Positions 1-5,463 are shown, counted from the first letter of the stretch. The stretch: DNA of 6,034 nt from Methanobacteriota archaeon (GCA_023430285.1 JAEZAV010000097.1:1-6034); one strand, 5' to 3'. Translations and numbers: made by a program. Notes: generated from the sequence alone by a model not told the origin.

Positions 1-17
1 GGATTATATCGATAAAA

Positions 18-896
18 ATGGAATTTTTGAATGGTATAAAAGGTTTAAAAACCAGTAAAATCATGTTATTTGCCCTGGTTTTAATTGGTATGGTACTTAT
101 TTTTTCAAATGGTATGGGTGATGTTTCGGCAGTATCAGTTAACGACACCTACAAACCAACCATCAGTGCAGTTGACCCAGCAAACAATGCTGCGGGTATT
201 TCCACATCTAAGACTGTGAAATTAACCTTCAGGGAATTAGTTAAAAAGGGAAATATGTGGATAGAATTTAAAAACAGCAAGGGCCAGGCTGTACAGTTCA
301 CATCCAACCTGACTGGTAAAACACTCTACATCAAACCAAAATCTCAGTTGGCACATCAAACCAGTTACACCGTAACTCTCCACTCAGGCAGTATTAAAGA
401 CCTGGCTGGAAATGGAATTGCATTGTACTCAACCAAATTCACCACCATAAAAGCAACTAAAACATATTCTGGTAATGGAGTAACATTTAAATATCCTGCA
501 AGTTGGCATTTGGATTCAGAGACAGAAGATGGCGATAAAATGTTGTTCGGCATGAAATATTATGGCACATTATCGCCCCAGTTTCAAATAACAATACAAA
601 ATACTCCTTATGGCATGAGCGACCAAGATGTAGAAGCTTCAATGATCTATTCAGAATATCCAATTGGTGATACTATTATTTCCAAGCATTGGTATACTTT
701 GAATGGAAACAGAGTATATGAAGTGGTTTCTACAAGTAAACCCGATAAATATTGTCCTGTAACTCTGGAAAACAAGGATATGACTATTGTAAAAAATCAC
801 AAACTTTACATATTTGATTTTACAGCACCTCTAAAAACTTTTTCAAGCTCAAAAACAGACTTCAACATCGTTGCACAGAGTTTCAAAATCCAATAA
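18..896 (+). CDS. Secreted Ig-like (SbsA/Big_5-type) plus PsbP-like domain protein
   Basis: A 292-residue exported protein. Residues 1-38 form a signal peptide or N-terminal anchor: a Lys-containing n-region, a hydrophobic core at about 16-30 and a possible cleavage after V-S-A38. Residues 46-143 resemble a bacterial Ig-like domain of the SbsA type (P-T-I-S-A-V-D-P near the start, L-A-G-N-G and F-T-T near the end). Residues 149-291 resemble a PsbP-like domain as found in archaeal secreted proteins (V-T-F-K-Y-P-A-S-W near its start, A-Q-S-F near its end). Two N-glycosylation sequons are visible (N42-D-T, N97-L-T). It probably sits outside the membrane; its ligand is unknown. ATG 18 puts the signal peptide in a sensible place, but no stop codon precedes it in the 17 upstream bases and no clear Shine-Dalgarno is visible, so a slightly longer protein cannot be excluded. 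The promoter lies outside the window. Domain calls come from pattern recognition, not a search. Confidence 0.85.
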   Translation: MEFLNGIKGLKTSKIMLFALVLIGMVLIFSNGMGDVSAVSVNDTYKPTISAVDPANNAAGISTSKTVKLTFRELVKKGNMWIEFKNSKGQAVQFTSNLTGKTLYIKPKSQLAHQTSYTVTLHSGSIKDLAGNGIALYSTKFTTIKATKTYSGNGVTFKYPASWHLDSETEDGDKMLFGMKYYGTLSPQFQITIQNTPYGMSDQDVEASMIYSEYPIGDTIISKHWYTLNGNRVYEVVSTSKPDKYCPVTLENKDMTIVKNHKLYIFDFTAPLKTFSSSKTDFNIVAQSFKIQ

Positions 897-919
897 AAAA
901 ACAACATCTACATTTTTAC

Positions 920-928
920 TTTTTTTTT
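920..928 (+). terminator. Oligo-T terminator after the Ig/PsbP-like gene
   Basis: A run of nine T's begins 23 bases after the stop codon, preceded by another short T-run (CATTTTTAC). Archaeal RNA polymerase terminates on such oligo-T stretches without needing a hairpin. It probably separates this gene from the gap that follows. Confidence 0.6.
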
Positions 929-1090
929 AAATTAGTTTATTCTCTTATCCCAAACAAGAAATCATTTCATATTGGTTAAGAGTTGCCTAGTGAACTTCTA
1001 AATTCTTGTTCTTAATTACAATTCTCTTTTTGAATGGCCATGGTTCCTAAAAATTTTTAATTTTTTTTATAAAACTCCAACCAGTCCAGA

Positions 1091-1106
1091 GATAAATTTA
1101 TATATA
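1091..1106 (+). promoter_or_regulatory. BRE/TATA box, strongest promoter-like site in the gap
   Basis: TTTATATATA at 1097-1106, preceded by the purine-rich GATAAA, matches the archaeal BRE-TATA pattern closely. Initiation would be expected around 1125. The next confident coding start on this strand is 350 bases further on, so the site either drives a long leader, a small RNA, or nothing functional any longer. Confidence 0.55.
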
Positions 1107-1154
1107 ATAACTTTTAAATGGAAACTTCGGATTCATTAACCTATTCAATCCATG

Positions 1155-1171
1155 GAAATCCAAAGGATTTC
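1155..1171 (+). repeat. Perfect 7-bp hairpin with 3-base loop
   Basis: GAAATCC-AAA-GGATTTC forms a perfect stem-loop, and two G-U pairs could extend it outward (1153-1154 with 1172-1173). It lies about 30 bases downstream of the predicted start of transcription from the 1097 TATA box, so it would be near the 5' end of any RNA made there. Confidence 0.5.
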
Positions 1172-1221
1172 TGAACAAAACTGTAAAAAATCATTGAAGT
1201 TGTAGAAGAGGGACATCAAAG

Positions 1222-1249
1222 AAAAGTAGAATGATTTAAAAGTAGAATG
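1222..1249 (+). repeat. 12-base direct repeat, period 16
   Basis: AAAAGTAGAATG occurs at 1222-1233 and again at 1238-1249, separated by ATTT. It is exact and lies in non-coding DNA. It could be a small local duplication or a pair of binding sites. Confidence 0.7.
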
Positions 1250-1300
1250 GAAATATCAAACCAATATCAACTATTTAAACCGTAATTCAAAGTATGGGAG

Positions 1301-1308
1301 TTTTTTTT
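1301..1308 (+). terminator. T8 run inside the gap, possible terminator
   Basis: Eight T's in a row follow GGGAG. If the 1097 promoter is active, a transcript could end here and give an RNA of about 180 bases. The AT-rich TTTAAATATT immediately downstream (1306-1315) could be a separate TATA element for the gene at 1478. Both roles are inferred. Confidence 0.3.
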
Positions 1309-1466
1309 AAATATTAAAGCATTATCATTTGGAGGCCATGCTTATCAAAGTACTGCTTTGAATTTACTAATATTAAAATTTCAAGAGAGAAACAGGGCAA
1401 GGTCCATGGAAGATTTTGCCATTATGAATTTAAAAAATACTTAAATGAAGATTTAGTATTTGATGT

Positions 1467-1474
1467 GAGGTGAT
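1467..1474 (+). promoter_or_regulatory. Strong ribosome binding site for the gene at 1478
   Basis: GAGGTGAT ends three bases before ATG 1478; the GAGG core is seven bases from the start codon. This is a near-perfect complement to the 3' end of archaeal 16S rRNA, and it fixes the start of the downstream gene. Confidence 0.85.
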
Positions 1475-1477
1475 GCA

Positions 1478-2818
1478 ATGAAGATACGTCCTATTATAGG
1501 GATATTAATCATATGTTTAATGTTACAGTACAGTATAGGTGGATTGTGTGCAAACGCAGTATTATTAAACGATTCACAGGGTGTGAATAACAGCGTCACT
1601 GTTTCAGAGAATACTACAGCAAACAAGTTAAATACAACTTCTAAAACTACGGCCAACAACACCACGGCTAACAACACAACTTCAAATTATAGTAAATACC
1701 CCTTGAACTGTCCCAAGTGGGATGATTACAAGGATAAATATGGTTCACCCATAACAAGTTTCAGACACTACTTAAGCAATCTCGAAGGGTTCGTAACGAA
1801 CTTCAAACAGATTGATGATAACAATGTTGCACAGAGTAAGGCTAAATATGAAAATAACACGGGTTACTTCAGTGGAAATACGGTGGGTGGTGATACAGAT
1901 TACAGGTACATGCCAACCAGTGAACTGAACGAAGCTTACAGTGCAGCATCCCTTGCAAAATCAAGGATAACCATAGCAAACTCGTTGAGCACAAGTCTAC
2001 AATCCACCTACACCATAGTGGCCATTGTTTTAGGAATAGTTTCCGGCATTCTCAGTGTAATAACAGCCATAGCAGGTGCAATCACAGCTGCAAGTGGAGG
2101 GGGGGCTTCACCATTTTTAATTGCCTGCATAACAATCACAGGAATAGTGGTGGCCACTACCATAGCCATTGGTACCTGTACCGGAGTCATAACCAGTACC
2201 AGTTCAGGTATAAATGAAGAGTCTTCAAAAATTGAAAACCGTCTCGTAATGATGAATGCAGAGTTAACCTACAGGGCTACATTACCTGTAAAATGTAATG
2301 CAAGTCTAGCCAGTGCAAACGCAGCAACAGTTCTTAACCATACAAATATGACTGACAACTCTTCAGCCATTAACCAAACATTCAACAACACCACAGATCT
2401 CAACAACAGCACCAACATGAGCCTTAATTTGCAAAAATTAACAGTTTCAAATGGAACGAAACAGAACAACACAAACTCTAATAAAACTTACGCTACAAAT
2501 GGAACAGAATCAAAAAATATCATTGGAATTAACGATGTTTCACCTTCAACTGCACCGATACCAGGAAATGTGACTGCCACACGTTCAGGAACCTACCTTG
2601 ATGAGATCTACAACGTTGATTTGTCAGGCTTACCACAGGAACCTTCAAAACCACACCCAAAATGGTATCAATTCTGGATGTGGATAGAGTACGGAGCCCA
2701 ATACATAGGATGGATCGGTAAAGTCGCAGTCTGGGGAATAAACCATACTGAAACATTCAACACAATAATTGGAATGTCCAACCACATCCTAGATGATTCG
2801 AAGAGTTTGAACGATTAA
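1478..2818 (+). CDS. Exported sequon-rich protein with hydrophobic hairpin and Trp-rich tail, unknown family
   Basis: A 446-residue protein I do not recognise. Residues 1-27 look like a signal peptide (M-K-I-R, then a hydrophobic core, then C-A-N-A). Residues 31-72 are Asn/Thr-rich. Residues 73-176 look globular or helical. Two hydrophobic segments (about 178-204 and 212-240), separated by A-A-S-G-G-G-A-S-P, could form a membrane hairpin. Residues 274-366 are again Asn/Thr/Ser-rich. The tail (about 394-420) is aromatic, with W396, W400, W402, W412 and W419. I count about 26 N-X-S/T sequons, none between residues 129 and 270, so the potential glycan sites flank a sequon-free core. Inferred: a glycosylated cell-surface or membrane protein; the orientation is not known. 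The start is fixed by GAGGTGAT. The gene stands alone, with its own T-run terminator. A pore-forming or virus-like role is imaginable from the hairpin but unsupported by any recognised motif. Confidence 0.85.
   Translation: MKIRPIIGILIICLMLQYSIGGLCANAVLLNDSQGVNNSVTVSENTTANKLNTTSKTTANNTTANNTTSNYSKYPLNCPKWDDYKDKYGSPITSFRHYLSNLEGFVTNFKQIDDNNVAQSKAKYENNTGYFSGNTVGGDTDYRYMPTSELNEAYSAASLAKSRITIANSLSTSLQSTYTIVAIVLGIVSGILSVITAIAGAITAASGGGASPFLIACITITGIVVATTIAIGTCTGVITSTSSGINEESSKIENRLVMMNAELTYRATLPVKCNASLASANAATVLNHTNMTDNSSAINQTFNNTTDLNNSTNMSLNLQKLTVSNGTKQNNTNSNKTYATNGTESKNIIGINDVSPSTAPIPGNVTATRSGTYLDEIYNVDLSGLPQEPSKPHPKWYQFWMWIEYGAQYIGWIGKVAVWGINHTETFNTIIGMSNHILDDSKSLND
1649..1678 (+). repeat. 15-base tandem repeat encoding Thr-Ala/Thr-Asn-Asn units
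   Basis: Two 15-base units at 1649-1663 and 1664-1678 differ at two positions (ACGGCCAACAACACC, then ACGGCTAACAACACA). They encode T-A-N-N-T repeats carrying overlapping N-N-T-T sequons, at residues 58-67 of the unknown exported protein. This suggests the sequon-rich region grew by local duplication. Confidence 0.7.
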
Positions 2819-2833
2819 ATCCCCTATTCCAAC

Positions 2834-2849
2834 TTTTTTCCTTTTTTTT
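2834..2849 (+). terminator. Double oligo-T terminator after the sequon-rich gene
   Basis: T6 (2834-2839) and T7 or longer (2842-2849), separated by CC, begin 16 bases past the stop codon. This is a typical archaeal termination signal for the forward gene ending at 2818, which converges on the reverse-strand acetyltransferase gene. Confidence 0.65.
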
Positions 2850-2986
2850 AAAGATAAAATTTGATTAAATTACTTTAATTTTGTTAATATCCTATACAGG
2901 AAATTTTAAACATTGATCTAAGTGAAAGGAGATTTATGAAGTTAAAATAAGCTTGATCAACGCTGATACCCTTTTAGGATGCGAAA

Positions 2987-3493
2987 CTAGAAGAATTCTT
3001 CGAAGGGTTCTGAGTATTTAAGTACACCATTAACTTTTTTTAGGGCATTAGGTACCAGTTCGTAAACCATAAATACATCTTCAGGTACTTCAAATGGATG
3101 TTCTATCCCATTTTGTTCTGCAGAAATAAAGCCAAATCTGGGATAATATTCTGGATGTCCCACCAGAACTATGATGGAATGGCCTTGATTTCTACATTCA
3201 ATTAACCCATTTTCAACAAGTTTGGATCCGATACCCTGTTTTTGATATTCTGGTAAAACAGCTATGGGGACAAGTATGAGTGCTTCGAACGTTTCTTCAT
3301 CAATTTCTATGATTAATGGGCTGAAAAGTATATGGCCAACCACTTTATCTTCCTGAACAGCCACCAATGAAATTGTATCCATAGAACTTCGAAGCTTCTC
3401 AACTAGAGCAGCTTCAACATCGGTTGGAAATGCATTGAGATTTATTTCCCGCACTGCTTCTCGATCTTCAATATTTTCGTTACGTATAATCAT
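2987..3493 (-). CDS. GNAT family N-acetyltransferase, YhbS-like
   Basis: A 168-residue cytoplasmic protein of the Gcn5-related acetyltransferase superfamily, which transfers acetyl from acetyl-CoA to an amine; the substrate is unknown. Motif A is clear: P-I-A-V-L-P-E-Y-Q-K-Q-G-I-G-S-K-L at residues 76-92, with the Q-x-x-G-x-G acetyl-CoA pyrophosphate loop (Q84, G87, G89). V-L-V-G-H-P-E-Y-Y-P-R-F-G-F at 109-122 is the signature of the YhbS/COG3153 subgroup. The length suits that group, and M-I-I-R-N-E is a typical opening. I chose ATG 3493 rather than the in-frame TTG at 3502, because the GAGG at 3507-3504 lies ten bases before the ATG but only one base before the TTG. It lies downstream of the choloylglycine hydrolase-like gene on the same strand, with a 185-base gap and its own TATA box. 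No convincing T-run follows it. Confidence 0.9.
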   Translation of the reverse strand: MIIRNENIEDREAVREINLNAFPTDVEAALVEKLRSSMDTISLVAVQEDKVVGHILFSPLIIEIDEETFEALILVPIAVLPEYQKQGIGSKLVENGLIECRNQGHSIIVLVGHPEYYPRFGFISAEQNGIEHPFEVPEDVFMVYELVPNALKKVNGVLKYSEPFEEFF

Positions 3494-3502
3494 TACTAAC
3501 AA

Positions 3503-3562
3503 GCCTCAAGTGTTTATTGGTAATTTATATCTCAGAATATTTATATGGTGAGTTCTTGAGGC
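3503..3562. repeat. 8-bp inverted repeat flanking the GNAT promoter
   Basis: GCCTCAAG at 3503-3510 is the exact reverse complement of CTTGAGGC at 3555-3562. The arms bracket both TATA-like boxes, and the inner arm includes the ribosome binding site of the GNAT gene. It could be a paired operator, but an 8-bp pair 44 bases apart can arise by chance. Confidence 0.35.
3536..3546 (-). promoter_or_regulatory. TATA box for the GNAT gene
   Basis: On the reverse strand ATATAAATATT lies about 45 bases before ATG 3493. This predicts a start near 3515 and a short leader containing the GAGG site. A second TATA-like box (ATATAAAT, 3530-3523) is too close, because it would place the transcript start past the ribosome site. 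The first box is therefore preferred. Confidence 0.5.
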
Positions 3563-3678
3563 CTGATAGTAAAATTTTAGATCCACATCCAATTTTTGCA
3601 AGGAATTCAATGTCTATACATGAAATTATCCCTTATTAGCCCTATTTGACATCAAATTCCTTTGATCTGTAAACTATG

Positions 3679-4665
3679 TTAATTCTGGTGGTTTATGTCC
3701 TGATCTGTCAAGTAAGGGAAGATTATGGGTTCGTTACTATTTAGATCTTCGTTGTGCATGGAAATGGAATTTACCCGGTTGTTTCCGTAATTCTTGTAGT
3801 AGAAGATTCCATTTTCTTGGTCCATACACACGGAGTAGGTGGTTTTTTCTTCCATTCCATCGGTTATAACTCCGGATTTCACCATTTTCACGTAGTCGAG
3901 CATGTGAAGGCACTGTGTTACAGCACTCAGATCGTTTTCTAAAACTGGCATGTGGGATCTTGCATAGGCTATCCTCACAAATCTTGATATGCTGTGGGAA
4001 TCTCCAGGCAGTCCAAGGGTACCTGCCCCCACCCCATGTATTTTAAGCTCCATATCACTCCAATTAGTTGGTGACGGTTGGTTTGGATTGACATGTAGGT
4101 ACCTGTTTAAGTTCATTAAGTGCCAGTCAAAGGTTGGTTGATTGGTCATCACCCCAACAGGGTTATCGAATACAGCTAGTTTTTCCTTGGTTTTCTCAAC
4201 CACCACAGACTGCCCTGTTCTATCTGTTATCATCCAATGAAGGGTGGGTACAGGTGTCTTTTCATTCAAGGGTACATCAACCAGTTCTAGGTTTTTAAGG
4301 GCATTTTTAACTTCATTAATTGTTTCAAAGTTTGATACCATCCAGTAGATGAAGTCGTATGGTGTGACATTTGTTTTTCCAGCCACTGGTTTCTCTTCAA
4401 AATGTGCAAATCCCTCAAAATTTAGTCCTGCACAAACTAATCCATCCTCATTCATTGCTTCAAACATTGAGGGATGATCTCCTATGACTGTTCCCATACC
4501 GATCATTGCCCTCTTGGCCCTCACCATATCTCCACTAATTTTATCTTCAAGCTCATAATTTCTTGGTAAAACTATGGGGGACTCGTTTACGTTGTAGGCC
4601 AGATCTAAGTTTCTCCCAAAAAAATTATGGCCTTCCCTTGTTTGTATACTAAAAGACGTGCACAT
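3679..4665 (-). CDS. Choloylglycine hydrolase family amidase (bile salt hydrolase-like)
   Basis: A 328-residue Ntn-hydrolase that cleaves linear amide bonds; family members hydrolyse conjugated bile salts, penicillin V or N-acyl amino compounds. After Met removal Cys2 becomes the N-terminal nucleophile. Numbering from ATG 4665, the residues known from Clostridium perfringens bile salt hydrolase fall at the same positions: C2, R18, D21, N82, N175 and R228. Other family motifs are M-N-E-D-G-L at 71-76, H-W-M-I-T-D at 143-148 and G-L-P-G-D-S-H-S-I-S-R-F at 218-229. Asn82 rather than Tyr82 leans toward the bile salt hydrolase side. The reading frame is open to 4734, but that start would add 23 residues and bury the catalytic Cys; GAGGTGA at 4677-4671 fixes ATG 4665. 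No signal peptide is present, so the enzyme is cytoplasmic. Methanobrevibacter smithii and Methanosphaera are known to have active relatives. The natural substrate here is not known. Confidence 0.93.
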   Translation of the reverse strand: MCTSFSIQTREGHNFFGRNLDLAYNVNESPIVLPRNYELEDKISGDMVRAKRAMIGMGTVIGDHPSMFEAMNEDGLVCAGLNFEGFAHFEEKPVAGKTNVTPYDFIYWMVSNFETINEVKNALKNLELVDVPLNEKTPVPTLHWMITDRTGQSVVVEKTKEKLAVFDNPVGVMTNQPTFDWHLMNLNRYLHVNPNQPSPTNWSDMELKIHGVGAGTLGLPGDSHSISRFVRIAYARSHMPVLENDLSAVTQCLHMLDYVKMVKSGVITDGMEEKTTYSVCMDQENGIFYYKNYGNNRVNSISMHNEDLNSNEPIIFPYLTDQDINHQN

Positions 4666-4670
4666 ACTAA

Positions 4671-4677
4671 TCACCTC
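4671..4677 (-). promoter_or_regulatory. Ribosome binding site that decides the amidase start
   Basis: On the reverse strand GAGGTGA lies five bases before ATG 4665 (eight from the GAGG core). It selects the short form, with Cys at position 2, over the in-frame ATG at 4734, which lies upstream of the probable control region. Confidence 0.85.
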
Positions 4678-4689
4678 ATTTTTTTTTGG

Positions 4690-4712
4690 TTCATAAAATA
4701 TTTTTTTATGAA
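4690..4712. promoter_or_regulatory. 9-bp inverted repeat upstream of the amidase, candidate operator
   Basis: TTCATAAAA (4690-4698) and TTTTATGAA (4704-4712) are exact reverse complements around a 5-base spacer. The element ends 25 bases before the amidase start codon and just upstream of its ribosome site, where a repressor could block transcription or initiation. Its AT-rich centre (reverse strand AAATATTTTA) could also serve as part of the promoter. Regulatory function is inferred. Confidence 0.5.
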
Positions 4713-4822
4713 AATGAACGAAAAATTTAGCCAATTCAGCTATAATCTAAAATAATCATTAAAATAACTTTAATTGTCTAAGGTGAGTGATGGATAAAAC
4801 GGAACTTGTGAAATTAAAATGC

Positions 4823-4842
4823 ATCATATAGGATCATATAGG
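4823..4842. repeat. Exact 10-base tandem duplication
   Basis: ATCATATAGG occurs twice in immediate succession and is followed by a partial third start (AT). It lies in the 176-base gap between the amidase's upstream region and the terminator of the small secreted protein gene. No function is evident. Confidence 0.7.
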
Positions 4843-4861
4843 ATATTATTGAATTTAAAAG

Positions 4862-4868
4862 AAAAAAA
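4862..4868 (-). terminator. T7 terminator of the small secreted protein gene
   Basis: On the reverse strand, a pyrimidine-rich tract with CCCTTCTTTCTTT leads into seven T's about 45 bases after the stop codon at 4913-4911. It is a plausible archaeal terminator that insulates the downstream amidase gene on the same strand. Confidence 0.5.
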
Positions 4869-4910
4869 TTAAAGAAAGAAGGGAAGTTATTATACGTCCC
4901 TATTTGTAGT

Positions 4911-5312
4911 TTAACCTTTTTTAAGCTGTTTTCTTAGGTCATTCCAGTAGTACCAGGTTACAGAGTGTTTGGTTTTAACAATGTCTACATATGGTTTTCC
5001 TTCCATAGGTGGGCTTAGAATCCTTATTTTGTTTGCGGTGATCTTCTTTAGATCCATCCAACTGCTTCCACCGTTTCTGTAGTATGTTTTAGTTTTTTTG
5101 TTGTAGTTGTAGTAGTAGATCTGGATGTAGAAATGGTTTAGAGCATATTTGTATACTTTGTAGGTGGTAGCATCTCCATTTTGACCTCCATCAGGATACT
5201 TAACCATAAACTTATCTGTCACTTGTTTATCGGATACATGTGCTGCAGATACGGCAGGTGCGGCTTGGAGTCCAACAACTACCATTGCAAAAAACAAAGT
5301 TAAAAAAACCAA
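4911..5312 (-). CDS. Small secreted Tyr/Lys-rich protein with an anomalous 5' end
   Basis: A 133-residue frame counted from TTG 5312; I do not recognise the family. It opens with a hydrophobic signal sequence (V-F-L-T-L-F-F-A-M-V-V-V-G) and a cleavage-like A-P-A-V-S-A at 18-23. The mature part is about 110 residues, basic and aromatic, with Y-Y-Y-N-Y-N-K-K-T-K-T-Y-Y at 66-78 and W-Y-Y-W at 120-123. It has no cysteines. The start is a problem. TTG 5312 is 18 bases from the GGAGGG site and gives a signal peptide with no positive charge. The ATG at 5328 reads only M-N-K-S-stop. Reading upstream in frame adds K-A-K, an ideal n-region, and reaches ATA at 5324, seven bases after GGAGGG. Either initiation is non-canonical, an ATG became ATA, or one extra A in the A4 run (5322-5319) shifted a gene that began M-N-K-A-K-L-V-F. 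It may therefore be a pseudogene or a sequencing artefact. Confidence 0.65.
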   Translation of the reverse strand: MVFLTLFFAMVVVGLQAAPAVSAAHVSDKQVTDKFMVKYPDGGQNGDATTYKVYKYALNHFYIQIYYYNYNKKTKTYYRNGGSSWMDLKKITANKIRILSPPMEGKPYVDIVKTKHSVTWYYWNDLRKQLKKG

Positions 5313-5330
5313 TTTAGCTTTTATTCATAT

Positions 5331-5336
5331 CCCTCC
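5331..5336 (-). promoter_or_regulatory. Ribosome binding site of the small secreted protein gene
   Basis: GGAGGG on the reverse strand is a strong site. Only two bases separate it from ATG 5328, which is too close. Six bases separate it from ATA 5324, which matches the spacing of the other genes here, and 18 separate it from TTG 5312, which is too far. It therefore points to a start at or near 5324. Confidence 0.6.
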
Positions 5337-5447
5337 AATATTTTTTTTTAACAACCCTAAGCTATTTTTTTTATGTTCCCACAACTAGCAGAAAATCCTA
5401 GCTGTCTATAGAAATCATGGTAGGCGTTTGAATAAAATAAAAATGTT

Positions 5448-5463
5448 AAACACACGTGTGTTT
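5448..5463. promoter_or_regulatory. Perfect 16-bp palindrome, candidate operator
   Basis: AAACACACGTGTGTTT is identical to its own reverse complement with no spacer, and its GC-richer CACACGTGTG core stands out in an AT-rich gap. It lies about 120 bases upstream of the secreted protein start and 240 bases upstream of the thioesterase start. It looks like a binding site for a dimeric regulator; which gene it would control is unclear. Confidence 0.5.

Larger units (their letters stand above)
897..1477. other. 581-base gap: promoter, hairpin, direct repeat, T8 run, possible gene remnants
   Basis: No intact gene over about 20 codons with a start and ribosome site is visible here. The left third (930-1080) is AT-rich and I see nothing definite in it. 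From 1091 there is a strong TATA box, a perfect hairpin (1155-1171), a 12-base direct repeat (1222-1249) and a T8 run (1301-1308). One forward frame starting at ATG 1118 reads protein-like stretches (for example V-V-E-E-G-H-Q-R-K-V-E) but contains four stops before about 1285. Another frame is open from 1318 to 1473 (…G-K-V-H-G-R-F-C-H-Y-E-F-K-K-Y-L…) but has no start codon. These may be remnants of a decayed gene or chance. Confidence 0.5.

Noticed and set aside
365..553. Reverse-strand open frame of 62 codons inside the Ig/PsbP-like gene
   Set aside because: It is fully antisense to a gene with recognisable domains, with no ribosome site or recognisable motif. The antisense frames at 1453-1677, 2008-2190, 2269-2472, 2529-2756 and 5759-6016 and the forward frame at 3754-3942 were rejected for the same reason.
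1649..1678. Short tandem units considered as a CRISPR array or satellite
   Set aside because: There are only two imperfect 15-base units without spacers, in frame within a coding sequence. No CRISPR-type repeats, tRNA or rRNA were seen in the window.
2008..2200. Hydrophobic hairpin taken as proof of a pore-forming toxin or viral fusion protein
   Set aside because: Two Gly/Ala-rich hydrophobic segments are too general. No family motif, immunity partner or secretion system is visible nearby.
2867..2881. AAATTA-CTT-TAATTT hairpin as a terminator for the converging genes
   Set aside because: It is a weak all-AT stem without a following T-run on either strand; the T-runs at 2834-2849 already explain termination of the forward gene.
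3494..3502. TTG 3502 as start of the GNAT gene
   Set aside because: The ribosome site would be one base away. ATG 3493 has usable spacing and gives the usual M-I-I-R opening.
3646..3662. TTTGACATCAAA near-palindrome as a terminator or operator after the amidase gene
   Set aside because: It has a short AT-rich stem, no T-run on the reverse strand, and is not placed at a promoter.
4666..4734. N-terminal 23-residue extension of the amidase from ATG 4734
   Set aside because: It would hide the Cys that must be N-terminal for catalysis, it contains the inverted repeat, and a strong ribosome site serves ATG 4665.
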